A stretch of 64,000 bases of DNA from Catonia carolina (lineage: Eukaryota > Arthropoda > Insecta > Hemiptera > Achilidae): the NCBI GenBank assembly GCA_035578175.1, contig JAQMRL010000043.1, forward strand, positions 434,001-498,000, read 5' to 3'. This document shows, one piece after another, positions 9,731 through 21,013 of this stretch. The notes beneath the pieces are model-generated. The model worked only from the letters and a program-made list of their open reading frames with translations, did not search any database and was not told the origin of the DNA. Each line of letters begins with the position of its first letter. Within the stretch, counting starts at the first letter, position 1. A program made the translations under genes and the position numbers.

Positions 9731-12400
9731 ATGGCCCTTTCTATTTTATCGTGGAATGGCAATGGGATCCGACGACAACTGAACGACCTCCGTCGATTCC
9801 TGCAGGAGTACAACGTAGACGTCGCCCTCCTCCAGGAAACCCACCTCCAACCACGTCACACCTTCCGTCTCTCCCCGTACGTCATCTACCGTGCGGACCG
9901 ACCGACGGACGGCGTTGCTGCAGGAGGCGTCGCCATCCTGGTACATAGGCGTCTCTCACACAATGTCGTCCCTCACACTCCCATTCCGTCCATAGAGCAT
10001 ATAGCCGTCACTGTGCCACTCAACTCCATCCCCATAACCTTCGTCTCTCTATATAAACCTCCGCAAATCCCCTACCGCGACTCTGCCTTAAAACAGCTCT
10101 TCGATTTCCAGCAGCCAGCCTTCATCGCCGGAGACTGGAATAGTAAACACACCGACTTCGGATGCTCCGCCACCAACCCCTCCGGCGTCGCCCTTGTGCG
10201 TTTCCTCCGCCACGCCCCACTCACTACTTCACTCCATATCCCGGACACACCCACCCATGTATCAAACAACCCTACCCACTCCCCGGATATCCTAGACTTC
10301 GGTATAGGAATATCCCTCCCGCTTCCCCCAACAACTACAGTCCTTAACGACCTTTCTTCAGACCACCTACCAGTTCTTTTTTCTTTCCGCCCCCCGGATG
10401 TAGTCTCCAAACACCCTCCCAGGCGACCCACAACTTCCTGGCCCACATACCACTCCCTTGTTAACGACACCCTTCCAGATGACGTCCCCATAATCAGAAC
10501 CACTTCCGAATTAGACGACCATGTCGATCTCGTCACTCACTGTCTCCAATCCGCCCTAAAACATAGCTCTCGCCACCCTCCACCTCCTCACCGCTCCAAG
10601 CTACCTCCCCGAGTACAACAGGCCATCCAGGACCGCCGCCGATGTCGCCGCCTGTGGATGACGACCCGAGCGCCACTTCACAAGGTGGCCTTTAACAGAG
10701 CAGCAGCTGTCTGCACCCGCCTCCTCCAGGAAGATCGTCAAGAGAAGTGGGAGGAGTACCTTGACACCCTGGATGAGAGAGGCCAACCATGGGAAGCCAC
10801 CAGGGCACTGCTAGGGCAGCAGCGCCACCCCAGCCCGTTGCAGACATCAACTGGTCTAGTGTACTCGGCCCAACAGGTAGCAAACACCTTCGCCGACCAC
10901 CTAGAATCCCACTTCACCACCCCAACCGCACATCCTAAACCACGGCGAGAGGCGAAAGTTATCTCCACCGTACTCCACCGTATGCAAGACCCCACCCCCT
11001 CCGCTATTCCTACCTTCACTGAAGTTGATCTTCAGAACGTCCTACGCTCCACTCACCCTAAAAAGGCCCCCGGCCATGACGGAATCACCGGCATGGCCAT
11101 CCTAAACTCTCCTCCTAAATTAAAGCCCCACCTCCTCACAATATTCAATGCAGCCATTGCCCTTCAATATTTCCCCGTCCAATGGAAAACTTCCAAAGTG
11201 GTCTTGATTCCTAAACCCGGAAAACCACCCACCGATCCTGCCAGCTACAGACCTATATCTCTACTCCCGATCCTATCTAAACTATTCGAAAAACTTATCC
11301 TTCCACACATAAATCACCACATCGAATCTGTCGTGCGCCCCGAACAATTCGGGTTCCGCCAAAGTCACTCTACCACCCACCAACTCCTAAGAGTGACCTC
11401 CAACCTCATCGATGCCCAAAACTCCAACCAGCACACCACCGCAGTCCTCCTGGATTTCCAGGCGGCCTTCGATAAGGTGTGGCTGTTCGGATTGCTGTTT
11501 AAAGCCACAAAAATCTTACCCCCACCCGACATCCGACTTCTACACTCGTACCTGACCGGTCGCCATTTCTTCGTGGCCACCACCCACCCCGCCTTCAACA
11601 ACGTTTCCTCCACAATCCGCCCCATCCAAGCAGGCGTTCCCCAAGGGTCAGTCATCGCCCCTCGCCTGTACCTTCTCTACGCCAATGACATCCCCCTCAT
11701 CCCTTCCATCTCCCAGAGCCTGTACGCCGATGACACGATGTACATGCGATCCAGCCCTAACATCCATTTTAACACGCACAAGCTGCAAGATCAACTGGAT
11801 AGGACGTCAGCCTGGTGCCAAGATTGGAAGATGACACTTAACCCGAAGAAGTGCACGGCCATAAATTTCTCCAGGCATCAAGCACAGCCACGGCAGCTTA
11901 GGATTGAAGGCCACGACCTGCCGTGGGCTTCTACGGTTAAGTATCTTGGCATCACCTTCGACAGGCGTCTTACATTCAGTCATCACGTCCGGGAAAAGAT
12001 CACCAAAGGCAGAGTCCTCCTCTATAAACTCACCCCTCTTCTTCGCTCTCCATCACTCAGAACCCCTCTAAAAATCCTAATATACACGGCTATCATCAGA
12101 TCCTTTCTCATTTACGGGGCACCAGTTTGGTGGCCCATCCTGTCCCACTCCAACAAACGAAAACTTTCCGCTCTTCATAACCGCATTCTAAGACAAATCG
12201 CCCAACTCCACTACACCATTAATAACAATTCCATCCATAAATATCTTCAAACCCCCACCCTGGAGGAGTTCATCCAACGAACTTCTAGAGTCCTGCACGA
12301 CAAAGGTCAACGCTCTGTACAGCCAGCTGTCAGAGCAATCTACGAAGCCATTCGCCCACCACAGACGAAAATCAAACAGCCATTCCACGACTTCCTATAA
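9731..12400 (+). CDS. E2 ORF2, APE endonuclease / reverse transcriptase
   Basis: 889 residues starting MALSILSWNGNG. Endonuclease motifs SWNGNG, LLQETH, AGDWNSKH and SDHLPVLF are present. Reverse transcriptase has GVPQGSVIAP and YADDTMYM near residue 665. The C-terminus has PVWW and TSRVLHD, no RNase H. The ORF is intact. It differs from the other lineages by YADD instead of FADD and by a distinct C-terminal tail (KIKQPFHDFL). Confidence 0.95.
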   Translation: MALSILSWNGNGIRRQLNDLRRFLQEYNVDVALLQETHLQPRHTFRLSPYVIYRADRPTDGVAAGGVAILVHRRLSHNVVPHTPIPSIEHIAVTVPLNSIPITFVSLYKPPQIPYRDSALKQLFDFQQPAFIAGDWNSKHTDFGCSATNPSGVALVRFLRHAPLTTSLHIPDTPTHVSNNPTHSPDILDFGIGISLPLPPTTTVLNDLSSDHLPVLFSFRPPDVVSKHPPRRPTTSWPTYHSLVNDTLPDDVPIIRTTSELDDHVDLVTHCLQSALKHSSRHPPPPHRSKLPPRVQQAIQDRRRCRRLWMTTRAPLHKVAFNRAAAVCTRLLQEDRQEKWEEYLDTLDERGQPWEATRALLGQQRHPSPLQTSTGLVYSAQQVANTFADHLESHFTTPTAHPKPRREAKVISTVLHRMQDPTPSAIPTFTEVDLQNVLRSTHPKKAPGHDGITGMAILNSPPKLKPHLLTIFNAAIALQYFPVQWKTSKVVLIPKPGKPPTDPASYRPISLLPILSKLFEKLILPHINHHIESVVRPEQFGFRQSHSTTHQLLRVTSNLIDAQNSNQHTTAVLLDFQAAFDKVWLFGLLFKATKILPPPDIRLLHSYLTGRHFFVATTHPAFNNVSSTIRPIQAGVPQGSVIAPRLYLLYANDIPLIPSISQSLYADDTMYMRSSPNIHFNTHKLQDQLDRTSAWCQDWKMTLNPKKCTAINFSRHQAQPRQLRIEGHDLPWASTVKYLGITFDRRLTFSHHVREKITKGRVLLYKLTPLLRSPSLRTPLKILIYTAIIRSFLIYGAPVWWPILSHSNKRKLSALHNRILRQIAQLHYTINNNSIHKYLQTPTLEEFIQRTSRVLHDKGQRSVQPAVRAIYEAIRPPQTKIKQPFHDFL

Positions 12401-12455
12401 TAAAATCCCTGCATCAACTAAAATTCCCGGCCCTTTAACATAATCTTCCCACTGG

Positions 12456-12500
<45 letters not shown>

Positions 12501-12867
12501 ATCAAATACAACCTCTCTACTTTTAAAATTCAATTCCCCAACCACTGCCTTCAAACAACTCTTCTCAAAACTAATTACCCCGATAAATAAAAATATACAA
12601 GTTCCCCGTCACAAAAATTCCAAAATTTTATTCCTTTCCAAAAATTCCAAATAAATCTCCTGGCTATAAAAGCATTCCTTCCCGGTCATATGTTCTCTCC
12701 CCTTCTCGTGTTCGAGTCAATCTCTCCTCAAATGTTCCCCAGTCATCGTTAATAAAGAAAAATAAGCATAAAGTTCCTTAATCCAATTCCCCGAACGACA
12801 AGGTAGCCTAGCTACGACGTCGTCGTCCTGAGCGTAAGCTCATTCTTTCCTGAACTCGAACTCGAAC
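12401..12867 (+). other. E2 3'UTR with A-tract, hairpins and tail
   Basis: A run of about 43 A at 12456-12498, then AT-rich sequence. Near the end: an ACGACGTCG box (12814-12825), the hairpin TGAGC-GTAA-GCTCA (12829-12842), and a tail of GAACTC repeats. It lacks the GGCC...GAGCCG module of E1/E3/E4/E7/E9. Confidence 0.6.
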
Positions 12868-12877
12868 AGCGCCTATA
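12868..12877 (+). repeat. E2 target-site duplication, 3' copy
   Basis: AGCGCCTATA, continuous with the H1 5'UTR. Confidence 0.9.
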
Positions 12878-12903
12878 ACCTCTCCGTACACCGGCAAGAG
12901 AAC

Positions 12904-13554
12904 ATGTCAGACAGCGCAGCATCAGCAGCTACTCCGGCCGCAGCAGTGGCGTCGACGCCGGCGAAGGCCGCGCCTGGGAAGAAGGCCGGCTCTAAATCGT
13001 CGGCGGCGGCCAGCAAGAAGCCGAGATCGAAGCCAGCACACCCGCCGACCGCCGATATGGTGAACGCAGCGATCGCCGGCCTGAAAGAGCGAGGCGGCTC
13101 TTCACTGCAGGCGATCAAGAAGTACATCGCGGCCAACTACAAGGTGGACGCCGAGAAATTGGCCCCGTTCATAAAGAAGTACCTCAAGTCGGCAGTCGCG
13201 TCGGGCGCTCTCACCCAGCCGAAAGGCAAGGGTGCGTCCGGCTCGTTCAAGATCAGCGTGAAAGGCGAAGGCAAGACCGGCGGAAGCGCTCCCGCTAAGA
13301 AGAAGCCGTCGTCGGCCGCGCCTAAGACCAAGGCAGCAGCGAAGAAACCCGCAGCGTCCGGCAAATCGAAGGCAGCCGCTGCTGGGAAGAAGCAGGCGGC
13401 CGCCGTATCGGCTCCGAAGAAGGCCAAGTCCCCGTCGAAGGCGAAGAAAGTTTCTAAACCGCCGACCAAGAAACCTAAATCGCCCAAACCGAAGAAGGCA
13501 GCGGTGAAGAAAGCCAAGTCGCCCAAGAAGGCAGCGGCCGGCAAGAAGAAGTAA
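12904..13554 (+). CDS. H1: Histone H1 (linker histone)
   Basis: 216 residues starting [15 protein letters not shown]. Ala/Lys/Pro-rich N-terminal tail, winged-helix globular domain about residues 46-118 (from [11 protein letters not shown] to GSFKIS), then a long Lys/Ala/Pro tail with SPKK/SPSK motifs of the kind phosphorylated by CDKs. Binds linker DNA. Identical to the copies at 28445, 48361 and 57234. E2 lies between its promoter and its 5'UTR, so this copy is probably silenced. Confidence 0.98.
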   Translation: MSDSAASAATPAAAVASTPAKAAPGKKAGSKSSAAASKKPRSKPAHPPTADMVNAAIAGLKERGGSSLQAIKKYIAANYKVDAEKLAPFIKKYLKSAVASGALTQPKGKGASGSFKISVKGEGKTGGSAPAKKKPSSAAPKTKAAAKKPAASGKSKAAAAGKKQAAAVSAPKKAKSPSKAKKVSKPPTKKPKSPKPKKAAVKKAKSPKKAAAGKKK

Positions 13555-13596
13555 ACGTTGTTAACACGCTTGTTCTTCTAGCCGCCACCAACAAAT

Positions 13597-13612
13597 GGCC
13601 CTTTTCAGGGCC
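13597..13612 (+). terminator. Histone mRNA 3' stem-loop of H1
   Basis: GGCCCTTTTCAGGGCC, followed by GCCAAA rather than the ACCAAA found after the core histone genes. Confidence 0.95.
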
Positions 13613-14207
13613 GCCAAATGTTTTTTAGTAAGGTTTTTATTGAAAATATTACAAGTTGTTGTGAACGGTTTATTATACGATGATGATCGGCCGGGCCCGA
13701 ACGGTTGGTTAGCACTCAGGCGGAGGGCGGTAATTTGATTTTTGCTTTTAATATTTGCCTGCCTTCCTCACTTAAAAAAGTTAACTTATTTAAAACAAAC
13801 AAACAAACCGATGCGACTGTATATTTTTTTTGTCTGTTTGTTTATTCCCTTTTTTTACGTACTTTTAGCGGTTATTACGCACACAAATACATTTCAATTG
13901 TTTTTTTTTTTTTTAATAGGTTTATAACTACAATTGCCTTCCTCACATACTAACGGACGAAGAAGAAGAAGAAGGGGAAAATGGACGAAGTTTTGTACGT
14001 AGTCGCTGCGATCGTCATGAATACGACACGCTATGCGAGTTACTTGCGCTTTACCATTGCCTCCCTCACATTACAATTTGAAAATTTAAAAAAAAAAAAA
14101 AAAATCGTACTACATATTTCAAAGGAAAAGGAAAATTTAGCGGTAAGGTAAGGATCGAACAACACCAACCAACCATCCAGCTTGTAAAACCTCGATTGAA
14201 TTTTTGT
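13613..14207. other. H1-H3 spacer
   Basis: About 600 bp between convergent H1 and H3 3' ends. AT-rich with short runs of T, A, AAC and GAA. Three copies of a motif close to TTGCCTTCCTCACA (about 13756, 13934, 14056). No gene seen. Same spacer at 29154, 49070 and 57943. Confidence 0.7.
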
Positions 14208-14223
14208 GGCCCTGAAAAGGGCC
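14208..14223 (-). terminator. Histone mRNA 3' stem-loop of H3
   Basis: Minus-strand GGCCCTTTTCAGGGCC, downstream of the mutated H3 copy. Confidence 0.95.
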
Positions 14224-14268
14224 GTTTCAGTTGTGTTCTCACGCGGTGGTAGGTAGCAGCAGGGTTGC

Positions 14269-14679
<411 letters not shown>

Positions 14680-14874
14680 CCTTTTCGGTAGTAGGTCCTC
14701 TCCTGTCGGGGTTCGGATTACAAGTGCCGCGCCACCTTAAAAACCCTCCTATTTATGCTGCGGCGACCCCTCTCCTTGTGACTCGTTGTATCGTATCGCT
14801 TGTCGGTCGGTGATTGGCCGCCGGTCGGGCCAATAGCAGCGCTCCGTTAAGTAATAAATACAGCTCGTTTTTCA
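14680..14874. promoter_or_regulatory. Divergent H3-H4 promoter, H4 side cut by E3
   Basis: H3 5'UTR and start-site sequence GCCGCGCCAC (plus), H3 TATA-like TATTTAT (plus strand), CCAAT-type ATTGG/CCAAT boxes in the middle, H4 TATA-like TAATAAATA at 14842-14850. E3 begins right after the H4 start-site sequence. Confidence 0.75.
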
Positions 14875-14885
14875 GCGCGTGGACA
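14875..14885 (+). repeat. E3 target-site duplication, 5' copy
   Basis: GCGCGTGGACA; pairs with 19496-19506. Single copy in uninterrupted units (39418-39428). Confidence 0.93.
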
Positions 14886-15021
14886 GGTACCACTTGCGAT
14901 CTGAACTCCGCACGGAACACACCTACCGAGAGAACAGCTTGTGATTACTACCAAACGACTACCTCCTGGGAAAAAGGAGACGAGTGTTGCTAGTGGGAAG
15001 AACTGGCAACACTGCAGCAGC

Positions 15022-16341
15022 ATGGCAACGCCGCCCAGCAGTGAAGAAGGTATGGATATACCTGTGATCGACAGCGACGACGAGGGATTCCAGACCGTCG
15101 GCCGTAAAAGAAGCAGGGTCAACAACCCGGACAACAGTTCCAGTACTATAGAAGGTATGCCATCTATTATTAACAGTTCTTTAACCTCACCCCCCTCACC
15201 CACAACTAACACTTCTAAGAATTCTACCACACACATTCCTACAGTTAGAAACAAAATTCCTCCTTTTGTATTCAAAGCACCACCCCGTTGGTCCGCTATA
15301 GTTAAACTTCTCTCAACACACCTTTCTAGCAAATTTAATGTCACTTCCCGTGGCAATTCATTCTCTCTCCACACAAATAACATTGACGATTATGCTAAAG
15401 CGAAAACTGTCCTCATTTCTGAGGGCATTAATTTCCATAGTTATTATACTTCCCAATCCGATGAGGTCAAAGTCGCCATCAAAGGATTACACCATTCAAT
15501 TGAAGCAATCGAGGTGTCGGATTACCTCGTAGATCTTGGATACACGGTCAAACATTGCCAGAACATCTCTGGCCGTGCTGGCCGTCCTCTCAACGTCTTC
15601 CTTGTGAAGCTCCAGAAGAAAGAAGGATACGAGGCAATATACAAGCTGAACTCTATCTTTAATATTGTAGTAACTGTGGAAGCTTTCCGACCACGGCCTG
15701 GCCTTCCACAGTGCTACAAATGTCAGAGATATGGCCACTCCTCGGTCAATTGCAATCATGAGTTGCGTTGTGTTAAGTGTGGGGCTCAACACGACGCGGC
15801 TCAATGTGAGGGCAAGCTGATCGAGGAGCCGAAGTGTTGTAATTGCAACGGCAGACATCCCGCCAATTATCGAGGCTGCCCTACGCATGTCAAGCTGGTA
15901 GCTGACAGGAAGAGGACCGACGCCAAGTCGACAGCAGCGACCTCATCGGCTCCTTCCCTCCCCGTACCCTCTCAACCACAACCTTCAACATCGAAACACA
16001 CTCCTCCTCAGACTCAAACTACTTCCTATAAGAAAACTATTTTCAAAACACCTGCTACCCGCACCCCAACCCCAAAATCACAAATCCCCCAGCTTCCTAA
16101 ACAGCATATTAGCACCCCTTCACAACCAGTCTACCAGAAAGACTTTCCCCCGCTTCCAAGCAAAAAGCAACAACAACCCGCATCAGACACTCCTTTCAAT
16201 TTAACATCTATCATTGCCTTCCTCACATCCCCAAAATTTTTAACATGGATTGCATCCCTCCTCCCTAAACTCACATCAGCCAAGTCAACTTCAGAAGCCA
16301 TCTCAACTGTAATTTCATCTCTGACCTCCCTCCTCGTTTAA
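15022..16341 (+). CDS. E3 ORF1, Jockey-type gag
   Basis: 439 residues from ATG 15022, the position equivalent to the E1 start. Nearly identical to E1 gag; small differences cluster in the Ser-rich N-terminus (about residues 20-55). Zinc knuckles from residue 231 are the same three. Ends TAATG, overlapping ORF2 by one base. Confidence 0.93.
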   Translation: MATPPSSEEGMDIPVIDSDDEGFQTVGRKRSRVNNPDNSSSTIEGMPSIINSSLTSPPSPTTNTSKNSTTHIPTVRNKIPPFVFKAPPRWSAIVKLLSTHLSSKFNVTSRGNSFSLHTNNIDDYAKAKTVLISEGINFHSYYTSQSDEVKVAIKGLHHSIEAIEVSDYLVDLGYTVKHCQNISGRAGRPLNVFLVKLQKKEGYEAIYKLNSIFNIVVTVEAFRPRPGLPQCYKCQRYGHSSVNCNHELRCVKCGAQHDAAQCEGKLIEEPKCCNCNGRHPANYRGCPTHVKLVADRKRTDAKSTAATSSAPSLPVPSQPQPSTSKHTPPQTQTTSYKKTIFKTPATRTPTPKSQIPQLPKQHISTPSQPVYQKDFPPLPSKKQQQPASDTPFNLTSIIAFLTSPKFLTWIASLLPKLTSAKSTSEAISTVISSLTSLLV

Positions 16342-18833
16342 TGACCCTACGCATCCTATCGTGGAACGGTAACGGCGTCACAAGACAACGGAACGACCTT
16401 CTCCGTCTACTGATTGACCATGACGTCGATATAGTCCTCCTACAAGAGACACACTTCCTTCCAACCTCCCGATTTAAATTATCCCCCTATATCGTTTACC
16501 GCACTGACCGCCCCCCTACCACCAACCGCCCCGCAGGGGGTGTAGCGATCCTAATACACAGGCGACATACCCACAACCTCATCGACACCCCCACCATCCC
16601 ATCAATAGAGCACATCGCTATAACTGTCCCACTCTTCTCCCAACTAGTCACTTTTATTTCTATCTACCGCCCCCCAACACAACCTGACTACCACCCCTCC
16701 GCCCTTGCTGAGCTCTTCCATCACCAGCACCCTGTGTTTGCTGCGGGGGACTGGAACAGCAAGCACAGAGACTTCGGCTGCCATTCCACCAACACTGCAG
16801 GCAACTCCATCGTCACCTTCTTAGAGAGATCCCCCCTCCCTCTAGCACTTCACATACCACAAACGGCTACCAGGATACCCCCAACCGCTTCGCACCAACC
16901 GGACATCCTAGACTACGCCATCTCGGCTAGCCTAGAGTCCATTCCAGAGATTCATGTACTTCCGGAACTAAACTCCGACCATCTCCCGGTCTTATTTACA
17001 TTTTTCTCCCCTAATGCTCGCATCCCTACACCATCCACGAAACTTAAAGTTTCGTGGCCTTCATACTACGATTCTGTAGAGTCCTTACTCCCCCCCCAAT
17101 CGCCCCCTATCAATTCAATACCTGAGCTGGAATCTCATCTCCAGACTATCACCACAATAATGACCCAATCAATTCAACAAAACTCGTCTCCAAGACCACC
17201 GCGAACCAGATCATCGCTCCCGCCTGCAGTGAAAACTGCGATCGCCGACAGAAGACGTCTACGACGGCTCTGGCAGCGCACGCGCGACCCGCATCATCGG
17301 GCCCTCTTCAACCGCGCTGCTGCCAGGTGCAAGCTTCTAGTCGACGAGAACCGGACCAGCCATTGGGAAGACTACCTGGAGAGAGTAGCAGACTCCGGCA
17401 AGCCATGGGAGGCCGCCCGCTGTCTCCTGTCAAAACAGAGAAAGAGCCACCCTCTCAACACTCCTACAGGACAGACCTACTCGGCGCAGGAGATAGCGAA
17501 CGCCTTCGCTTCGCACTTTGAAAATCACTTCACAACACCTCCTACCGTTCATCCCGAACAGGATGAACAAATACAACATTCAGTTAAACTCACCCTCTCT
17601 GATCCCACTCCCACACACATGCCACCCTTCACGATGGACGACATTACTTCAGTAATTAAGTCCATCAACCCCAAGAAAGCCCCTGGTCCAGACAACATTA
17701 CCGGATACGCCATTCTAAACTCACCCCCAGAGCTAAAACACCATCTCCTAACAATTTTCAATGCTGTAATAGCACTACAGCACTTCCCTACTTCTTGGAA
17801 GATATCCAACATTTTCACAATATTGAAACCCCACAAACCTCCAACAAACCCAGATAGCTATAGGCCCATTTCGCTTCTACCGATCCTATCGAAACTTTTC
17901 GAAAGATTACTCCTCCCGCGTCTGCGCCAAACAATTGATTCAGTTCTCCCTCCCGAACAATTTGGATTCCGACAAGGACATTCAACAACAACCCAACTCC
18001 TCCGCATCGTAACGGCACTAGTAGATGCCAAAAACTCCCACAGCAATACGACGGCTGTGCTGCTTGACTTTAAAGCAGCATTTGACAGAGTATGGCATGT
18101 GGGACTCCTGTTTAAGCTTTCAAAATTCTTTCCGCCACCCACAGTTAGGCTCATTCACTCCTATCTATCAGATAGAAAATTCCAAGTATCGGCACCCAAT
18201 CGCCACTTCTACTCACTCAAGTCCCCACTTACCTCATCTACCGCAGGTGTACCTCAGGGCTCAGTCCTTGGGCCCCTCCTGTATTTAATGTACACCTACG
18301 ACTTTCCAGTTAGGGATTCCATCAAACTCGGACTGTTTGCTGATGACGCTATTCTATACCGTCACAGCAGATGCCTCCGTCTTAACTGCCACGCGCTGCA
18401 AAATCACCTGCTTCTAATTACGAGTTGGTGTCGTATCTGGCGTCTCTCCCTCAATCCCTCAAAGTGCGAAGCTATACACTTCACAGCGAAGAAGAAGATC
18501 CCACCACCTCTTCGTCTGGAAGGACAACTCCTCCCATGGCAGAACAGCGTCAAATACCTTGGAGTCGAACTAGACAGCCGGCTGACTCTCCAGCATCACA
18601 TCACAGACAAACTCAGCAAGGGCAGAGTCCTCTGTGCCATGCTTTACCCCCTTCTAAATTCAAAATCCTTCTCAACAAAATTAAAACTCCTAATGTATTC
18701 ATCTATTCTACGACCCTTCCTTGTATATGCATCACCAGTATGGTGGCCCCTACTTTCCAAAACTTCCAAAACCAAAGTCGCTGCTTTCCAAAACAAAATT
18801 TCACTATCTCATCCCCAATCGTACTATACATGA
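16341..18833 (+). CDS. E3 ORF2, endonuclease / reverse transcriptase with C-terminal frameshift
   Basis: 830 residues; matches E1 ORF2 until about residue 820, then shifts frame. Relative to E1, 20 bp are missing near 18799, between two ACAAAAT direct repeats, leaving a single repeat. The original C-terminus continues in another frame to 18993. Endonuclease residues and FADD are intact, so catalysis may survive, but the conserved Jockey C-terminal region (TSRKLHD) is lost. This copy is probably defective. Confidence 0.92.
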   Translation: MTLRILSWNGNGVTRQRNDLLRLLIDHDVDIVLLQETHFLPTSRFKLSPYIVYRTDRPPTTNRPAGGVAILIHRRHTHNLIDTPTIPSIEHIAITVPLFSQLVTFISIYRPPTQPDYHPSALAELFHHQHPVFAAGDWNSKHRDFGCHSTNTAGNSIVTFLERSPLPLALHIPQTATRIPPTASHQPDILDYAISASLESIPEIHVLPELNSDHLPVLFTFFSPNARIPTPSTKLKVSWPSYYDSVESLLPPQSPPINSIPELESHLQTITTIMTQSIQQNSSPRPPRTRSSLPPAVKTAIADRRRLRRLWQRTRDPHHRALFNRAAARCKLLVDENRTSHWEDYLERVADSGKPWEAARCLLSKQRKSHPLNTPTGQTYSAQEIANAFASHFENHFTTPPTVHPEQDEQIQHSVKLTLSDPTPTHMPPFTMDDITSVIKSINPKKAPGPDNITGYAILNSPPELKHHLLTIFNAVIALQHFPTSWKISNIFTILKPHKPPTNPDSYRPISLLPILSKLFERLLLPRLRQTIDSVLPPEQFGFRQGHSTTTQLLRIVTALVDAKNSHSNTTAVLLDFKAAFDRVWHVGLLFKLSKFFPPPTVRLIHSYLSDRKFQVSAPNRHFYSLKSPLTSSTAGVPQGSVLGPLLYLMYTYDFPVRDSIKLGLFADDAILYRHSRCLRLNCHALQNHLLLITSWCRIWRLSLNPSKCEAIHFTAKKKIPPPLRLEGQLLPWQNSVKYLGVELDSRLTLQHHITDKLSKGRVLCAMLYPLLNSKSFSTKLKLLMYSSILRPFLVYASPVWWPLLSKTSKTKVAAFQNKISLSHPQSYYT

Positions 18834-18993
18834 ATATCTAAACTTCCCCTCCCTAGAGGACTATATCCACAACACCTCAAGAAAGCTCCACGACGCCGGC
18901 AAAACATCTACAATCACCCTCATCGAAGAAATTTACTCAACCCCCCATCCTCCAGAAGACTACAAGATATTACCGTTCCACGACTTCCTTTAA
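18799..18993 (+). pseudogene. Out-of-frame C-terminal remnant of E3 ORF2
   Basis: Encodes the expected ORF2 tail (HYLIPNRTIHEYLNF ... LPFHDFL) in a different frame from 16341-18833. The 20-bp deletion at its left end separates the two parts. Confidence 0.85.
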
Positions 18994-19066
18994 ACACCTA
19001 CACACACCCCCCATAACGTACATAACTTACAAATGCTTTAGTAGATAATCGTCAAACTTCCTTTCC

Positions 19067-19126
<60 letters not shown>

Positions 19127-19456
19127 ATATATATAAAATATTAAAAGGCCACTGAATTTAAAAAATACACAAAAAAAAAAAAAAAAAAAAAAGAAAAGAG
19201 CCGTTTCTCAACTCCCCACACCTACTACCCTAAGAATTGCCACACTTCCACAAAATATAAATTTTTTCCTCGACTTTAAATTCACCTAATCACCATTAAA
19301 AATTATCCCCTGTATACAACCATGCTCCACCTACCTCCCAATCCAGTCTAACAACTTTTCAAACAAATTCTCTCCTCAATTCCAACCTGAGGTTACAAGA
19401 TCTGTTAATATGTTCTACGAGCGACCAGGTGCATACCAGCACGATGTCGCCATTAT

Positions 19457-19472
19457 AGGGCTTCTTAGCCCT
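19457..19472 (+). promoter_or_regulatory. 3'-terminal hairpin of E3
   Basis: AGGGCT-TCTT-AGCCCT, preceded by the box CACGATGTCGCC and followed by TCTCAAC and the GGACT tail. Confidence 0.6.
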
Positions 19473-19495
19473 CTCAACATGGACTGGACTGGACT

Positions 19496-19506
19496 GCGCG
19501 TGGACA
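19496..19506 (+). repeat. E3 target-site duplication, 3' copy
   Basis: GCGCGTGGACA, continuous with the H4 5'UTR. Confidence 0.93.
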
Positions 19507-19524
19507 TAACTTCGGCAGCACTAG

Positions 19525-19887
<363 letters not shown>

Positions 19888-19942
19888 GCGTCGCGCCACA
19901 AGCCGCTTGCGAAAGTCTATTAGAGCCTTCATTCAATAAAAC

Positions 19943-19958
19943 GGCCCTTTTCAGGGCC
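19943..19958 (+). terminator. Histone mRNA 3' stem-loop of H4
   Basis: GGCCCTTTTCAGGGCC followed by ACCAAA. Confidence 0.95.
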
Positions 19959-20054
19959 ACCAAACCAATAACATGAGGTTTTCAATAATGTGAATTTCTT
20001 TCATCTCCTCTCGCATCTTGTATAACGAACGGAAGAGGCTACTACCGCTGTAAT

Positions 20055-20105
<51 letters not shown>

Positions 20106-20472
20106 TGCACGCACAGAGACCGTTAATGAACAAACAGATAGATAGACAGACAGACACGGACGAATGGTCTTGTTTGTCGGTTATCACATAATATAATCAT
20201 CAGTAGATTACTGGAAAATGAAATAAGAAGAAGAAGAAATCGTGGTTGTGTTGTAAATTTCATAGTATTGTCGGGCGGTGCAGGTGAGCAAGCAGCAGTA
20301 TTAGGAAGAGTTATTCGTTCTATTTTAGAGGAAAAAAAAAAAAAAAAAAGGAAATGAAGAGAGGAATTTTTTATTTTCTCTCCTTCGCCGCCGCTTTGTT
20401 ACATGCTGACAGAACAATAATTATTCTTAAAAAGAGTTCAAACAGATTTAAACCTAGTCATGAAATTTTGGT
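19959..20472. other. H4-H2A 3' spacer
   Basis: Copy of the spacer at 1-484; differs mainly in AAT and GATA/GACA repeat length. No gene seen. Confidence 0.75.
20060..20105. repeat. (AAT)n microsatellite
   Basis: Longer allele of the tract at 88-124. Confidence 0.9.
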
Positions 20473-20488
20473 GGCCCTGAAAAGGGCC
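20473..20488 (-). terminator. Histone mRNA 3' stem-loop of H2A
   Basis: Minus-strand GGCCCTTTTCAGGGCC. Confidence 0.95.
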
Positions 20489-20541
20489 GTTTCAATGCTG
20501 TGTCGCCTGTATAGCAGCTGCAGCTCCCAACGAGGTCCCGC

Positions 20542-20949
<408 letters not shown>

Positions 20950-20966
20950 TCACGAACGAAATAACA

Positions 20967-20976
20967 CGGCCGCACT
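20967..20976 (-). repeat. E4 target-site duplication, 3' copy
   Basis: Plus-strand CGGCCGCACT (AGTGCGGCCG in gene orientation), joined to the H2A 5'UTR. Pairs with 25592-25601. Confidence 0.92.
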
Positions 20977-20999
20977 AGAATCCAGAATCCGGGTTGAGT

Positions 21000-21013
21000 G
21001 GGCCCTGGGGCCC
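21000..21013 (-). promoter_or_regulatory. 3'-terminal hairpin of E4
   Basis: Minus-strand GGGCC-CCAG-GGCCC, in the same place as the AGGGCT hairpins of E1/E3/E9 and preceded by the box CACGACGTCACC. Stem position conserved although the bases differ. Confidence 0.55.

Larger units (their letters stand above)
8240..12867 (+). mobile_element. E2, Jockey-clade retrotransposon at the H1 start site
   Basis: Sense to H1. 252-nt leader, ORF1 8492-9730, ORF2 9731-12400, A-tract 12456-12498, terminal hairpin and a (GAACTC)n tail (12851-12867). Clean 10-11 bp duplication AGCGCCTATA, 36 bp upstream of the H1 ATG. It is the most diverged of the nine in both ORFs and the only representative of its lineage here. 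Confidence 0.95.
14886..19495 (+). mobile_element. E3, Jockey-clade retrotransposon at the H4 start site
   Basis: Sense to H4, with an 11-bp duplication GCGCGTGGACA 80 bp upstream of the H4 ATG. 136-nt leader, including 17 nt (14886-14902) absent from E1. ORF1, ORF2 (frameshifted near its end), A-tracts 19071-19124 and 19171-19192, 3' module, terminal hairpin 19457-19472, tail GGACTGGACTGGACT. It is almost identical to E1, which sits at an H2B start, so one family uses two different histone genes. Confidence 0.96.

Noticed and set aside
12873..13544. Long open frames antisense to H1 (and similar frames antisense to H2A, H2B and H4)
   Set aside because: Shadows of Ala/Lys-rich, GC-biased coding sequence.
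13930..13950. ATTGCCTTCCTCACAT in the H1-H3 spacer matches a stretch of E3 gag (about 16213)
   Set aside because: Sixteen pyrimidine-rich bases; flanks do not match, and two imperfect relatives exist in the same spacer. Probably chance.
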